Below are positions 33,664 to 42,847 of a DNA stretch of 64,000 nucleotides, in pieces; the first letter of the stretch is position 1; the number at the start of each line of letters is the position of its first letter. Both the position numbers and the translations under genes were made by a program. The stretch is from JBBATK01 sp044228685 (GTDB lineage Bacteria; Bacteroidota; Ignavibacteria; Kapaibacteriales; NICIL-2): contig JBGAUL010000002.1 in NCBI GenBank assembly GCA_044228685.1, positions 124,001 through 188,000 of the forward strand, in the 5' to 3' direction. The notes beneath the pieces were generated by a model, which was not told where the DNA came from, did not search any database, and saw only the letters and a program-made list of their open reading frames with translations.

Positions 33664-34356
33664 TTAGGGTTGCGACATGAGTTCGTCGGAGATGCCTTTG
33701 TTGATTTTGTAGTTCGAGAATTTTACGTTGATGCTTCCGTTGGACGGAGTGTTTGAATTATTCGTGTCCGCGGATTTGCGATTGATATCGGTGGCGACGC
33801 CTTTAGGGAGTTTGAATTTTTTGATATCGACATTGAACACGAGTTCGTCGGGAAGGGCGAAGTCGCGTTGAGATTGATAGTGGTAGTCGATGCTGAGTGT
33901 ACCTGCGCTGCGAGTGGTAATGCTGGCTTTGATAATGAGATCGCTGCCTTTTTCTATCCAGAGTTTTGAGACGAGTACATCCATGGTGTCGGATTTTGGG
34001 AGCAGGGTGATGATGGTGCAATCGTGACCGTCAATTTTATCAGTGCCTGCTGCAACTGCCATGAACTGACTGCGGTTTTGCATGAGACGGTTGAGATCGG
34101 AGAATCCTTGTTTGGGAAGAATGGCGATGCCGGTTGATTTTAATCTGACCTTTCCGTTCTTGTAGAGAATTGATCCTTGCATCGGTTGGATGTTGATCAT
34201 GGGAATGTGCGGACTAATCTGCACATCAGCTTGGTAGTCTTTGACGCGATTGATTTTCGTCATGACGCGATTCATGATCTGATCAGCATCTTCAGCATGC
34301 AGCGTCGTGAGACTTATTGAAGACAACACAACAAAGAGTGCGATGAAAATTCTCAT
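33664..34356 (-). CDS. LolA/LolB-fold periplasmic protein linked to an ABC exporter
   Basis: A 230-residue exported protein with a signal peptide ending TLHAE. The body resembles outer-membrane lipoprotein-sorting proteins: an initial helix DQIMNRVMTKINRVKDYQAD, then long beta-strands such as GSILYKNGKVRLKSTG, KLWIEKGSDLIIKASITT and TLSIDYHYQSQRDFALPDEL. The last ~45 residues are Asn/Ser-rich. Its start codon overlaps the stop of the ABC permease gene, so the three genes 36112-33664 form one operon. A role as a carrier for a hydrophobic molecule is inferred. Confidence 0.7.
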   Translation of the reverse strand: MRIFIALFVVLSSISLTTLHAEDADQIMNRVMTKINRVKDYQADVQISPHIPMINIQPMQGSILYKNGKVRLKSTGIAILPKQGFSDLNRLMQNRSQFMAVAAGTDKIDGHDCTIITLLPKSDTMDVLVSKLWIEKGSDLIIKASITTRSAGTLSIDYHYQSQRDFALPDELVFNVDIKKFKLPKGVATDINRKSADTNNSNTPSNGSINVKFSNYKINKGISDELMSQP

Positions 34357-35195
34357 GCGGTTATATCCTTAGTACGAAAACGATAGAGTGCGATGCCGAA
34401 GAGCAGCAGGTTATGACTAACAAGAATAGTGATCGATCGCGTGATCTCGTCCCATGGCACCGGTTGCTCGAACATACTGCGCCACGAAGCCATATGAGTG
34501 GTAAAGAGAAATGGTCGGATGTTGTCGAAGACGCGCACATCCAATGTGCCAATGATGGTGAAGAGGATAATGATTGCCATAGTCGCGACGATTGGTCCGA
34601 TGGAGTTATCGCTAAAGCAGGACAAACAAATCGACAACGACGACACCGTCAGCAGTGCCAAGAAGGCAATCGTAAATGCTCCTCCATAGCGCCACAGAAT
34701 ATCTCCGCTTTGCAGTATCACCAGTCCGTCGCTATTCAACACAATCAAATCTCCAACGCCAAACATGAATCGCGCAACGATGAGTGCCAGTACGCCAAGC
34801 CAAAGTGTAATCAATGCAGTATAGGCAGCGCCTGCGATAAACTTGGAGAGCAATACTGTTGTGCGAGAGATGGGTCGCGTGAGGAGTAAACGAATAGTTC
34901 CACCGGCCGCCTCACCTGATACCAAATCGCCTGTTACCAATGCTACCAACAGCGGAATGTGGATGATCAGCGTTTGCAGAATGATAAAGGCTACGAGGTT
35001 TCCGTTGAGGATCGCGCCTTCGAAGCTCAGGGTTTGTTCGAAGGATGCGGTGACGAAGGAGATAAAGGAATGACCATCTGCTTTCAAGGCAAACAAGACA
35101 ACTGAGACGAGAACGGTGATGGCTGCCAGACCTAAGTAGGATCTAGGTTTGGCTGCAATCTTGACAATCTCATTTATGACTCCGGCTTTAAGCAT
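34353..35195 (-). CDS. ABC-2-type transporter permease
   Basis: A 280-residue membrane subunit with about six helices. Features of ABC-2 permeases are a first helix near the N-terminus, the loop LVTGDLVSGEAAGGTIRLLL with TRPISRTTVLLSKFIAG (~87-115), and a final helix near the C-terminus. The EAAGGTIRLLLTRPISR block is strongly typical. It pairs with the ATPase encoded 5 bp upstream. The substrate is unknown. Confidence 0.85.
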   Translation of the reverse strand: MLKAGVINEIVKIAAKPRSYLGLAAITVLVSVVLFALKADGHSFISFVTASFEQTLSFEGAILNGNLVAFIILQTLIIHIPLLVALVTGDLVSGEAAGGTIRLLLTRPISRTTVLLSKFIAGAAYTALITLWLGVLALIVARFMFGVGDLIVLNSDGLVILQSGDILWRYGGAFTIAFLALLTVSSLSICLSCFSDNSIGPIVATMAIIILFTIIGTLDVRVFDNIRPFLFTTHMASWRSMFEQPVPWDEITRSITILVSHNLLLFGIALYRFRTKDITA

Positions 35196-35200
35196 GATAG

Positions 35201-36112
35201 TTAGGATTGCACGAGTGAAATGAAGTAGTCCTCTAAACTCCGACGCGTCTCCAGCGAATACACTGCAATCCCCTGCGCTACCAACATGGCATTCAGTTCT
35301 GGCACATGCTTTTTCGAAATGCGCATCTGAAGTATGGTGTCGGAAATCAATTCGAGATCTGAACCATAGGCTTGTGCTTTCAAGAGTTCAAGTGCTTTGT
35401 GCACATCGCTCACTTCAATGCGTGCGACGATGTCTTGGGCATTGAGTAGCTCTTCCACCGAACCCTGCACAATGGATTTACCGCGGTTGATTATAACCAT
35501 GCGGTTGGCAATGAGTTCGATTTCGGAGAGTTGGTGCGAGGAGATGAGAACTGTCTTGTTGTGCTCGTGTTTGAGCGAGAGAATCAGGTTTCGGATATCA
35601 ATAATTCCTTGGGGATCCAATCCGTTGGTTGGTTCATCGAGTATAATCAACTCAGGATCATGCAGCAGAGCTTGGGCAATGCCCAGACGCTGCTTCATGC
35701 CTTGCGAGAAACTCTTGAATTTGTCCTTGTTACGTCCGCTGAGACCCACGATATCCAACATGCGCAGTATCTCGGCAGTCGAAGCGTTCTTTCCCGAAAT
35801 ACGCGAGAAGATTCGAAGATTCTGCTCAGCACTCAAGTACTTGTAGAAATCTGCTTTTTCAATGATGCTGCCGACGCGTGCCATGATTTGTGAACGCTGG
35901 TGGGCGGCGTCAAGACCAAAGATCTTGATCGATCCGCTATCGGGTTTAATCAACGACAAAATGCAGCGAATCGTGGTACTCTTTCCTGCCCCGTTTGGTC
36001 CGAGAAAACCAAAAACATCGCCCTTCTCGATATGAAACGACACATCGTCAACAGCCCGAAAAGAGCCAAAATTCTTCGTCAAATGCTGGACTTCGAGGAT
36101 ACTATCGGACAT
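35201..36112 (-). CDS. ABC transporter ATP-binding protein
   Basis: A 303-residue ATPase. Walker A GPNGAGKST (38-46), signature FSQGMKQRLGIAQALLHDP (~133-151), Walker B ELIILDEPTNGLDP and the H-loop SSHQLSEIE are all intact. A C-terminal regulatory extension (~215-303) is like that in CcmA/NatA-type exporters. It is the first gene of the three-gene operon with the permease and LolA-like protein. Confidence 0.9.
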   Translation of the reverse strand: MSDSILEVQHLTKNFGSFRAVDDVSFHIEKGDVFGFLGPNGAGKSTTIRCILSLIKPDSGSIKIFGLDAAHQRSQIMARVGSIIEKADFYKYLSAEQNLRIFSRISGKNASTAEILRMLDIVGLSGRNKDKFKSFSQGMKQRLGIAQALLHDPELIILDEPTNGLDPQGIIDIRNLILSLKHEHNKTVLISSHQLSEIELIANRMVIINRGKSIVQGSVEELLNAQDIVARIEVSDVHKALELLKAQAYGSDLELISDTILQMRISKKHVPELNAMLVAQGIAVYSLETRRSLEDYFISLVQS

Positions 36113-36461
36113 GGAGTTTCATGGAGTTGGGACTGAGTTGGGTTTCGACGAATTGCGACACTAGCGAACCATGCGCATGACGAGTGAAGTGAATTTTCAT
36201 TGGCAAGGGAGCTGCCGCCTGCTTTGAGAAGAACGAAGTTGACGAGTCAATGTACTCAGCATTCACTATAGCAAATGGCGAGGGTAAGAGGAAACTGAGG
36301 TCATTATACACAGACAAACGCTGCATAAGTCTAATATCCTACAATTGCTGAGCGACCGTTAAAAGTGAGTCCCAAAATGTTGTTCGTCGGAAGTTCTCTG
36401 CAAACGAAACTCAATACGCAACAACTCGTCGAATGAGTGATTTGCTCTGGCTCATCACGAC
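36113..36461. other. Intergenic region upstream of the ABC operon
   Basis: About 350 bp between the start of the ABC ATPase gene and the end of the esterase gene. It must hold the ABC operon promoter. I see no gene, RNA or strong hairpin. Confidence 0.4.
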
Positions 36462-37916
36462 TCAATCCACGATACATATTGAGCTGATAACTCGTCGACT
36501 GTCCCTGGAGCATAATGCAATGAAGTAAGCGCCCCGAGAGAGTTGAGATATGTCTATACTGTTGTCTGACGAGGAGGAGAGTTCATGGCTCAAAACAATC
36601 CGACCAAGCAAGTCAACAACTTGAAGAGTCGATTGCGCTGCACCGCTTTCCAAACAGAAGTGCAGTTCACCATGCGCTGGTTGCGGATATAATTTCCACC
36701 TTCTATGTTCATTGGTGGTCTCATCCACCTCACTCATCACACTATCACACAATCCCCTGCTCGTAACCATCGGTGCCAGAAAGGTAGCAAGGTTGTTTTC
36801 GCGGGTGATGCTGTTGTCGTATGCATGACATGGATTAGAGCTTTGATCCAAGCAACTTCCCGGACCCAGCACAAAGTTGTAGGGAAAATTCGTTGCCGTG
36901 AATTCGTCGTGTATGGTGTAGTTGTATCCACGGGTCTTGTTCCATGTACTAATCGCCCGACTGCCATAGACCTTTGGCGTTTGCGCGATGCCGTAACAAC
37001 CGTAGCCGTTGGTCATGCACCACGACAATCCCTCGTAAACTCGTCCACTATCAATCGGCACAACCAAATCACAAGGTTGATGAAAGGAGTAGATGGCAGT
37101 GTTGCGCTGACGGGTACTTTGAAGACGAAGCAAATCAGCGATCATACCACCGTAGTTGTTGCCTACTGCTTTGATGACAGGTAGTTGAACATCTCGTTCA
37201 ATATCACCGTCGATGTCTCCTAAGTCGGGTCTTGCAATTGGAGGCTGAAAACTTCTTCCGCTATTGTACACGCACTGCGCAGCACTCGATGCAGGCGCAG
37301 CGAGATCACCAAGCTTATAGGTCTGGATCGGTCGCTCTGCACTGCTATCGAGAAAAGCTGCACCAAGTGCAATGAAGGCGCCGGCACTTTCGCCGGCCAC
37401 AAAGACGTTTGCCGTGTCGATGCCAAATTCATTGGCGTGATGCACAAGATATCGAAGCGCTCCCTTGGCGTCTTGCACTCCGCGATACCATGCCCGATAC
37501 CACTCAGCAGTATCGGCTGCGAAAACACAGGAGTAGTTTGGATAATTGCATGACCATGCTTTGGAGTCGGAGATGAAGCCAAGACGATAATCAAGCGAGA
37601 CCGTTACATAGCCACGTCGAGCGAATTGTTGACACAAGTTCACGATGCTCGCATCTTCCTTGTTACCGGCTACAAAAGCACCACCGTGAATCCACAGGAG
37701 CAATGGAGCTGCTTGAGGCTTTGCTCCCGAGCTGCAGCGAGGTCGCCATAGATCCATACGCAATTGCTTCTGCTCGCCATTAAAGTCAAGCGCCTTGCCA
37801 TACTCTATGTTCCGTATCGTGTCGTAGGAGTATGTCTTGTCGAGCCAAGATTGAGCTTGACTCCTTGCACTGAACATCGTCAATGCAATCACTAGCAATG
37901 CGAATCGAAGAATCAT
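36462..37916 (-). CDS. T9SS-exported alpha/beta-hydrolase (carboxylesterase type)
   Basis: A 484-residue exported esterase. The start at 37916 (MILRFALLVIALT) has AGGA 8 bp upstream and gives a signal peptide ending RSQAQ. The oxyanion motif HGGAF (H77) and nucleophile elbow GESAGAF (S177) are as in type-B carboxylesterases, and a DxxxP-H arrangement near SFHQPCDLVVPIDSGR (~280) supplies acid-loop features. Several cysteines suggest disulfides. The last ~85 residues are a T9SS sorting domain (LYPQPAHGELHF, VDLLGRIVLSH, LSRGAYFIAL). The substrate is unknown; ester-linked polymer or ferulate-like esters are possible. Confidence 0.8.
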   Translation of the reverse strand: MILRFALLVIALTMFSARSQAQSWLDKTYSYDTIRNIEYGKALDFNGEQKQLRMDLWRPRCSSGAKPQAAPLLLWIHGGAFVAGNKEDASIVNLCQQFARRGYVTVSLDYRLGFISDSKAWSCNYPNYSCVFAADTAEWYRAWYRGVQDAKGALRYLVHHANEFGIDTANVFVAGESAGAFIALGAAFLDSSAERPIQTYKLGDLAAPASSAAQCVYNSGRSFQPPIARPDLGDIDGDIERDVQLPVIKAVGNNYGGMIADLLRLQSTRQRNTAIYSFHQPCDLVVPIDSGRVYEGLSWCMTNGYGCYGIAQTPKVYGSRAISTWNKTRGYNYTIHDEFTATNFPYNFVLGPGSCLDQSSNPCHAYDNSITRENNLATFLAPMVTSRGLCDSVMSEVDETTNEHRRWKLYPQPAHGELHFCLESGAAQSTLQVVDLLGRIVLSHELSSSSDNSIDISQLSRGAYFIALCSRDSRRVISSICIVD

Positions 37917-38158
37917 GAAGCATCCTGCAGTTTCTACGAATCTAGCATTCACGGCGCATCATTGACTTCTGCTTCAAAAGAAATAATCGTATGCAGCAAA
38001 GCATGCCGAGCTCTGATTGCTGATGCAAGAATGCGATAGCCTGACAGGACTTGAGACTGCTGGATTCTGAGACGAACAGTAATTCACTACGATAGCATGA
38101 TGAGCGCTGCACAGTCCGCGTTCTTCATCAGGCGTGATTGATGCAGTAGTTGGTGTTA

Positions 38159-38542
38159 TTACACCAGCTTCGTCAAGGTATCCTTGGTTAGGTATTCACC
38201 GATATGCACGATGTTTGAGTCAGGATCGAGCAAGGTGAAGAACTTCATGAAGCCGGGTGCTTCGATGATATCGTCGGCGAGAGATAATCCTTTTGCCAGA
38301 ACTTCATCGCGTGTTTCAACGACGTCATCTGTTGCCAGGATGATACTCACTCCTGCATAGTTCTCAGCATTGGCAAAGCGCTCAGCGCCACCGAACACCG
38401 AAATGCGAAGTGCACCGGCTTTGATGGCAAAGAAGTGTTCTTCGTTTTCTAAGAGTTCTAATTCGAGAGTATCGCAATAGAATGCTCGTGATGCACTGAC
38501 GTCTGCTGTACGGATGACTATGTGTTTGCAGCTGAGATTCAT
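38159..38542 (-). CDS. VOC-family (glyoxalase/bleomycin-resistance fold) protein
   Basis: A 127-residue protein with the paired beta-alpha-beta-beta-beta modules of the vicinal oxygen chelate fold. Typical parts are HIVIRTADVSASRAFYCDTL, then the second half FMKFFTLLDPDSNIVHIGEY. The H at the first strand, the E/H pair in the last strand and the DPDxN motif are present. Members include metal-dependent lyases, dioxygenases and binding proteins; the specific activity cannot be read. It is 71 bp downstream of the serine hydrolase gene and may share its transcript. Confidence 0.8.
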   Translation of the reverse strand: MNLSCKHIVIRTADVSASRAFYCDTLELELLENEEHFFAIKAGALRISVFGGAERFANAENYAGVSIILATDDVVETRDEVLAKGLSLADDIIEAPGFMKFFTLLDPDSNIVHIGEYLTKDTLTKLV

Positions 38543-38613
38543 GGTGGTGTATTAAATAAATGTGATACTTAACTGACGATTGACGATGTGTTCTTCGTGT
38601 TCTGGACAACTTG

Positions 38614-39966
38614 TTACTTATCCAAACTAAACAGATACTTTCCGCCACCCTGCTTGAGTGTGAACTGCTTGTTTGCCGGATCAAAAATCATTTCAATTCC
38701 GGCTGCTTCAAAGACAAATACATTGGGTTTGGTTGCAGTGAGAGGGAAAGCGGATTGTCCGGTGGCTTGTGCCATGAGTTGACTTCCTTCCTTTGTCACG
38801 CTAATCTTCAAGGGCATCATTGTGCTGGAATAGTTACCCAGATACTTATCCAAGTCTGTTGCATTCAATTGCAGCGTCGCGAATTCAGGAATTGTGTAAG
38901 GATAGTGGAAGGCAATTGACAGTGCACCAATCATAATATTGTTAAAGCCGTAGGAGACGCCGTTGGAGCAATAGGCAACGGCGAGAGAGTCTTCTTTGAA
39001 ATAGATAACAATCGACGAAAAGCCGTCTATACCTCCTGTGTGTCCCATGCCCCATCGATCATTCATCGGCATGCGGAACATTCCAAGACCGGCATTGTCC
39101 TTGAACGTCGACATCTTCGCCAAACTCGCTTGCGATACAATTCGTCCGTCGAACAAAGCTTCAATAAACTTCGTCAGTTCCGTCGGTGTAGAGATAATCG
39201 CTCCTGCGCCACCCGGTACGCTCATATCGGTTACATCGCTTTGTTCCCAGCCATTTGCAGTGCGACGATAGGAATCGCTTTCGTTTGCAGCACGTTCGGT
39301 GGAGCTTCCGATGCGTGTGTTCACAAGTCCGATGCGTTGACACACTCTCTGCTGTAAGGCATCTGAGTAGCTGTGTCCGGTGACTTTCTCTACGATATAT
39401 CCCAGCAACACATAGTTCGAATTTGAATACTCCATCTTCTCACCTGGTGCGAAGTCGGATGGATTCGATGCAATGACGCGCAGCATTTCTTCATGAGACT
39501 TAGCGCTGCCTTTCCAGGTCATGTAGTTCGAGTCGTTGGTGAAATTGTGAATCCCACTACGATGACCCAGCAGCTGCTCAATTGTAATGCGATCTGCATT
39601 AGGCACTTGAGTGTAATACTCACTCAAGTGTGTTTCAAGGCTGAGCTTTTTCTCTTCAATCAATTGAAAAATCATTGCCGCCGTAAACATCTTCGTGATC
39701 GATCCGATGCGATACTTGGTTGCGGCTGTAGCCGGAGTGTTTGCGCTGTTTGATTGTCTCTCGGCGCCGATAGATCGGGTGTACAAGACCTTCCCATTCT
39801 TCGAAACACAAATACTGCCCATCGCTTTGTCTTTGCGTTGAAGCTGGTCGAAGAGACTATCGAGCTTTGGGGTATCGAAGGACTGTGCTGCCAGAGGAAT
39901 GAACACTCCGACCACTGCGAGACAACAAACAAGCGCAATGAGTCGCTTTGAAGAATGGAAAAACAT
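38614..39966 (-). CDS. Serine hydrolase (beta-lactamase/class C PBP family)
   Basis: A 450-residue exported enzyme. The signal peptide is 1-~28 (ends PLAAQ). Catalytic S89-x-x-K92 (GSITK), Y180-S-N (YSNSNY) and HTGG (~316) make the three boxes complete. A short C-terminal beta domain (~365-450: YLGNYSSTMMPLKISVTKEG) is often attached to this family. It probably acts as a peptidase, esterase or carboxypeptidase in the periplasm. It resembles the enzyme at 10690 only in its catalytic domain. Confidence 0.85.
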   Translation of the reverse strand: MFFHSSKRLIALVCCLAVVGVFIPLAAQSFDTPKLDSLFDQLQRKDKAMGSICVSKNGKVLYTRSIGAERQSNSANTPATAATKYRIGSITKMFTAAMIFQLIEEKKLSLETHLSEYYTQVPNADRITIEQLLGHRSGIHNFTNDSNYMTWKGSAKSHEEMLRVIASNPSDFAPGEKMEYSNSNYVLLGYIVEKVTGHSYSDALQQRVCQRIGLVNTRIGSSTERAANESDSYRRTANGWEQSDVTDMSVPGGAGAIISTPTELTKFIEALFDGRIVSQASLAKMSTFKDNAGLGMFRMPMNDRWGMGHTGGIDGFSSIVIYFKEDSLAVAYCSNGVSYGFNNIMIGALSIAFHYPYTIPEFATLQLNATDLDKYLGNYSSTMMPLKISVTKEGSQLMAQATGQSAFPLTATKPNVFVFEAAGIEMIFDPANKQFTLKQGGGKYLFSLDK

Positions 39967-40079
39967 ACTCGTAATACGATAGAGTTAAACGATAAGAACC
40001 AAGCTACGACATTGACCTTTGCTTGTTGCAAACAACTGCAATTTTTCTTGGATGATTAAGAGATCAGGGTCTTAAACAA

Positions 40080-40108
40080 AGCAGTCACTTCTTGAGGAAG
40101 TGACTGCT
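40080..40108 (-). terminator. Terminator of the gene at 40248
   Basis: Perfect 12-bp arms agcagtcacttc (40080-40091) and gaagtgactgct (40097-40108) with a 5-nt loop. On the minus strand TTTGTTT follows, about 140 bp past the stop of the 196-residue gene. Confidence 0.75.
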
Positions 40109-40247
40109 CTTAAGCTATGATTTTTCAGTCCGTGTTTGATTTGAAACAAGGCTTATTGATTCACATGGCAATACTGCAATTCACAATGACTTAGAGCGCA
40201 ACGTCATTGACGCACGAATCCATCTATGCGAATAAGGCGATGCAGAT

Positions 40248-40838
40248 TTAGCCTCCTTGAACTACAATACTCAGCATGTTGCGATCCGCTTTGAACTCTA
40301 TAGCAAATGCCTTTTGCAATTGATGTTGATGCATGTAGAGTTGTGCCTCTTTGGCAGAGGATAAGGCTTGAGTGCCGCCTATGACAATGATTCCCGTCTC
40401 GATGATAATAGACTTCACATGCGCCCCGGAAGCTCGGGCATCTGAAACGAAAAACTGTGCGTTACTAGAGCCGGAACCTGAAGCCCGTGGCGATGGCGGA
40501 ATCGACGGAATTTGTTTGAGCTCGCTATTGAGCACGATCTTTTTTTGATCTGCTGTGTGAACCACGACATAGTAGGGACCGTGAGGAATGTTTGGGATAG
40601 TGACTGTGCCGTGAGCATCTGTTCTGCCGGTCCATACAACTTTGCCGCCATCATCAATGATTTCAAAACCACACTCCGGCGGCGGACCATGCGGTTCGTC
40701 TTGCTTGGGTCCGATAGACACTTGCTTGTGTCCCAAGGCTTCCACTTGTTGTTTATTGATCTTCGTGGCCGGACCCTGCGCATAGCTAAGACTTAAAGCA
40801 CAACACAAGGCAACGAGGTACTGAAAAAAGCGTTTCAT
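40248..40838 (-). CDS. Secreted hypothetical protein with carboxypeptidase-regulatory-like domain
   Basis: A 196-residue exported protein with a signal peptide ending LSYAQ. The stretch CGFEIIDDGGKVVWTGRTDA, then HGTVTIPNIPHGPYYVVV (~57-93), has the form of a small Ig-like/CarboxypepD-regulatory beta-sandwich. A Pro/Ser/Gly linker follows, then a C-terminal part with valine/isoleucine strands (SIIIETGIIVIGG). No T9SS signature is seen. The function is unknown. Confidence 0.6.
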   Translation of the reverse strand: MKRFFQYLVALCCALSLSYAQGPATKINKQQVEALGHKQVSIGPKQDEPHGPPPECGFEIIDDGGKVVWTGRTDAHGTVTIPNIPHGPYYVVVHTADQKKIVLNSELKQIPSIPPSPRASGSGSSNAQFFVSDARASGAHVKSIIIETGIIVIGGTQALSSAKEAQLYMHQHQLQKAFAIEFKADRNMLSIVVQGG

Positions 40839-41052
40839 ACAGTAGTTATTAAGTGAGTAAAATCTTCACTCAAAACTCCGCTTCCTACCACTCGGCTTTG
40901 TCAGGCATTTGTCAAAGAGCTGTCGAACTTGTGTTGTGTCTTACCAAAAGCATTTTGACACAGAGCATAAGAACGCACCTTCACTACTCATGTTCAACAC
41001 ACAGTACTTAGGCTTGATTAGTCATTCGTTCCATGGTCAGCACGATTGCTGT

Positions 41053-41487
41053 CTATCCGCTTACAACCACGCGTTGTAACAGTGTGATATCACCTGATTC
41101 TAGGACAACGAAATACACACCGGCATCGACGTCCTTTGTTGTGAGAGTGCTTTCATAATCTCCGCCACTCATGTCGGCATCTTTGATCACTTTGACGAGT
41201 CTCCAGTCCTCGGAACGAAGACAGATGCGGATGTGATATGCCGCGTTTTGTTCCCAATGAATAACTCCCGACTGGAAAATTGGATTTGGGTATATGTAGA
41301 AATTACCGATTGCAGTCGGTTGATAAGTCCGTACACCGCCTACGAGAACCACTGCATTTGGATCCTCAGATCCACAAGAATTCAAGACTGTAGCTAAAAA
41401 CAAGCAGGTGATGAGTGCACACGAAAAGGAACGTAGTCCTGCGCAAACAGCTCTCTTTTGATCAGAAGAATTGACAAATTGATTCAT
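41053..41487 (-). CDS. Small lipoprotein with T9SS-like sorting domain, coupled to PorV-like gene
   Basis: A 144-residue protein. The start at 41487 shares a base with the stop of the upstream gene (TAATG), so translation is coupled. A signal sequence ends in a lipobox-like VLNSC. Most of the mature chain is a sorting-domain-like fold: FYIYPNPIFQSGVIHWEQNA, then VDAGVYFVVLESGD and LLQRVVVSG. A lipoprotein consisting almost only of such a domain is odd, since normal cargo carry it after a passenger. It could be an accessory of the secretion system or a free-standing adaptor; this is speculative. Confidence 0.6.
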   Translation of the reverse strand: MNQFVNSSDQKRAVCAGLRSFSCALITCLFLATVLNSCGSEDPNAVVLVGGVRTYQPTAIGNFYIYPNPIFQSGVIHWEQNAAYHIRICLRSEDWRLVKVIKDADMSGGDYESTLTTKDVDAGVYFVVLESGDITLLQRVVVSG

Positions 41488-42545
41488 TAGAAAGTCCAAT
41501 AAGTAGCAAGACAAAATTGACCCGAGGTATGAAAAGATTGCTTGTAGAATGAATACTGAATGCGCACAAAGGCATATTCAGCAGCAGCTCCGTAACTGAA
41601 TACAGACACAGCATTCGTGTTCAGAGAAGCTAGATACCCGCATCGAAGACTGAGTATATTCAGCAGCTGCAGGTCGATACCTACACGGATATTTTCAAGC
41701 GCTTTTGCATTGACGGGTTGACTCTCGAGGTCTACGCTCGCGTGCGCATTGAACCGTCGAGTCTTAATTGCTGTGTATAAAGCACCGGCACGTATGAGTA
41801 GCGGCTGAGAGTATGAGAAGCTACTAAAGTTGAGCTTGGGACCAAGGTTGCGGATGCTGATTCCAACGCAAAGTCCTTGATCTAGATCTTTTCCATCACT
41901 AGACGTATCCTGGCTTTTTGAATTCGATCGCAGAAGCGTGGCTTGTGGCAACAATCCCCGCATCATCCAGCCAATACTTGCGCTGAGGTTTGATGCGTCC
42001 AAAGCGTTACTATTTCCGGTGGCCGGAAACAACGAGTTGTCGTAGTAGCCGAGTGACAAACCAACCGACATACCGTCGTCAAGTGTACGAGCTGCGCTCA
42101 GGTCAACATAGCTGTCATACAACGTCACCCTTCCAAGTACTTGACCACTTTCCGTCGTTCGCAAATAGTTGCCCTTGTTCGTACCCGTGAAAGCCACACC
42201 GATCTGAGTCTTGGCATCAATTCCACAATCGATTGTAGCTACTGATTGATAGTTGTCGCCGAATTCAGGACGATAGTTGTGTCCGGATATAGCAACATCC
42301 AACGACGGACACCAAGCCATGCCTGCAACGTTGCCGAATTGATCAAAGCCGGTCCCGCTCAATGCAGCATAACAACCTCCCATGCCGGTTGACTTAGGCG
42401 ATGGTTGAAGTAAAAGACTGTAGCCCGCAGTACCTTGAGCATACATTCCAGGCGTCCAAGCGAGCACTAGCGCAAACAGCGTCAGTACACTAAGCTTAGC
42501 AATCTGACCTGCGTGCAATGATTCCAATATTCGTGCTTTGACCAT
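41487..42545 (-). CDS. PorV/PorQ-family outer-membrane protein
   Basis: A 352-residue predicted beta-barrel. A signal peptide ends MYAQG after a long n-region. The first strand (LQPSPKSTGMGGCYAAL) matches the GMGGAYxA start of PorV/PorQ/FadL-like barrels, and the body has alternating strands such as VGLSLGYYDNSLF and RIQYSFYKQ at the end. PorV shuttles T9SS cargo to the attachment complex in Porphyromonas. The coupled lipoprotein downstream and the many cargo proteins around support a T9SS-related job, but a general transport role is possible. Confidence 0.6.
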   Translation of the reverse strand: MVKARILESLHAGQIAKLSVLTLFALVLAWTPGMYAQGTAGYSLLLQPSPKSTGMGGCYAALSGTGFDQFGNVAGMAWCPSLDVAISGHNYRPEFGDNYQSVATIDCGIDAKTQIGVAFTGTNKGNYLRTTESGQVLGRVTLYDSYVDLSAARTLDDGMSVGLSLGYYDNSLFPATGNSNALDASNLSASIGWMMRGLLPQATLLRSNSKSQDTSSDGKDLDQGLCVGISIRNLGPKLNFSSFSYSQPLLIRAGALYTAIKTRRFNAHASVDLESQPVNAKALENIRVGIDLQLLNILSLRCGYLASLNTNAVSVFSYGAAAEYAFVRIQYSFYKQSFHTSGQFCLATYWTF

Positions 42546-42847
42546 GAGCGCTCTTGAATATGACTTTACAGAAAGTATGACTCACTACGATTGTTCACGC
42601 GGAAATCATGCAAGTCAATTCTTATGCTTGCTATTCCAATCGCGTTGCATTCAGCCATAAATGCAATGTCGTCGATAATATATCTTCACAACATCGTAAA
42701 TATTTGCGTGACCGACAATGAATGCACTGTGACAATCAGTGTTAAAGCACTTTGGCATTTTGTGACATATAGAATGCGCTATGCTCTACGGCAGTCTTTG
42801 CGCTTTACAACACGCGTAGCTTGAAAAGACTCGGTTCGCTACCCGCT
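42546..42847. other. Intergenic region upstream of the PorV-like gene
   Basis: About 300 bp. A TATATT box on the minus strand (42682-42677) could be a -10 element for the PorV-like gene, but no matching -35 is evident. Nothing else is recognised. Confidence 0.35.

Noticed and set aside
34413..34889. 158-codon frame antisense to the ABC permease
   Set aside because: It is a shadow of a real membrane-protein gene; charged, low-quality sequence with no ribosome binding site.
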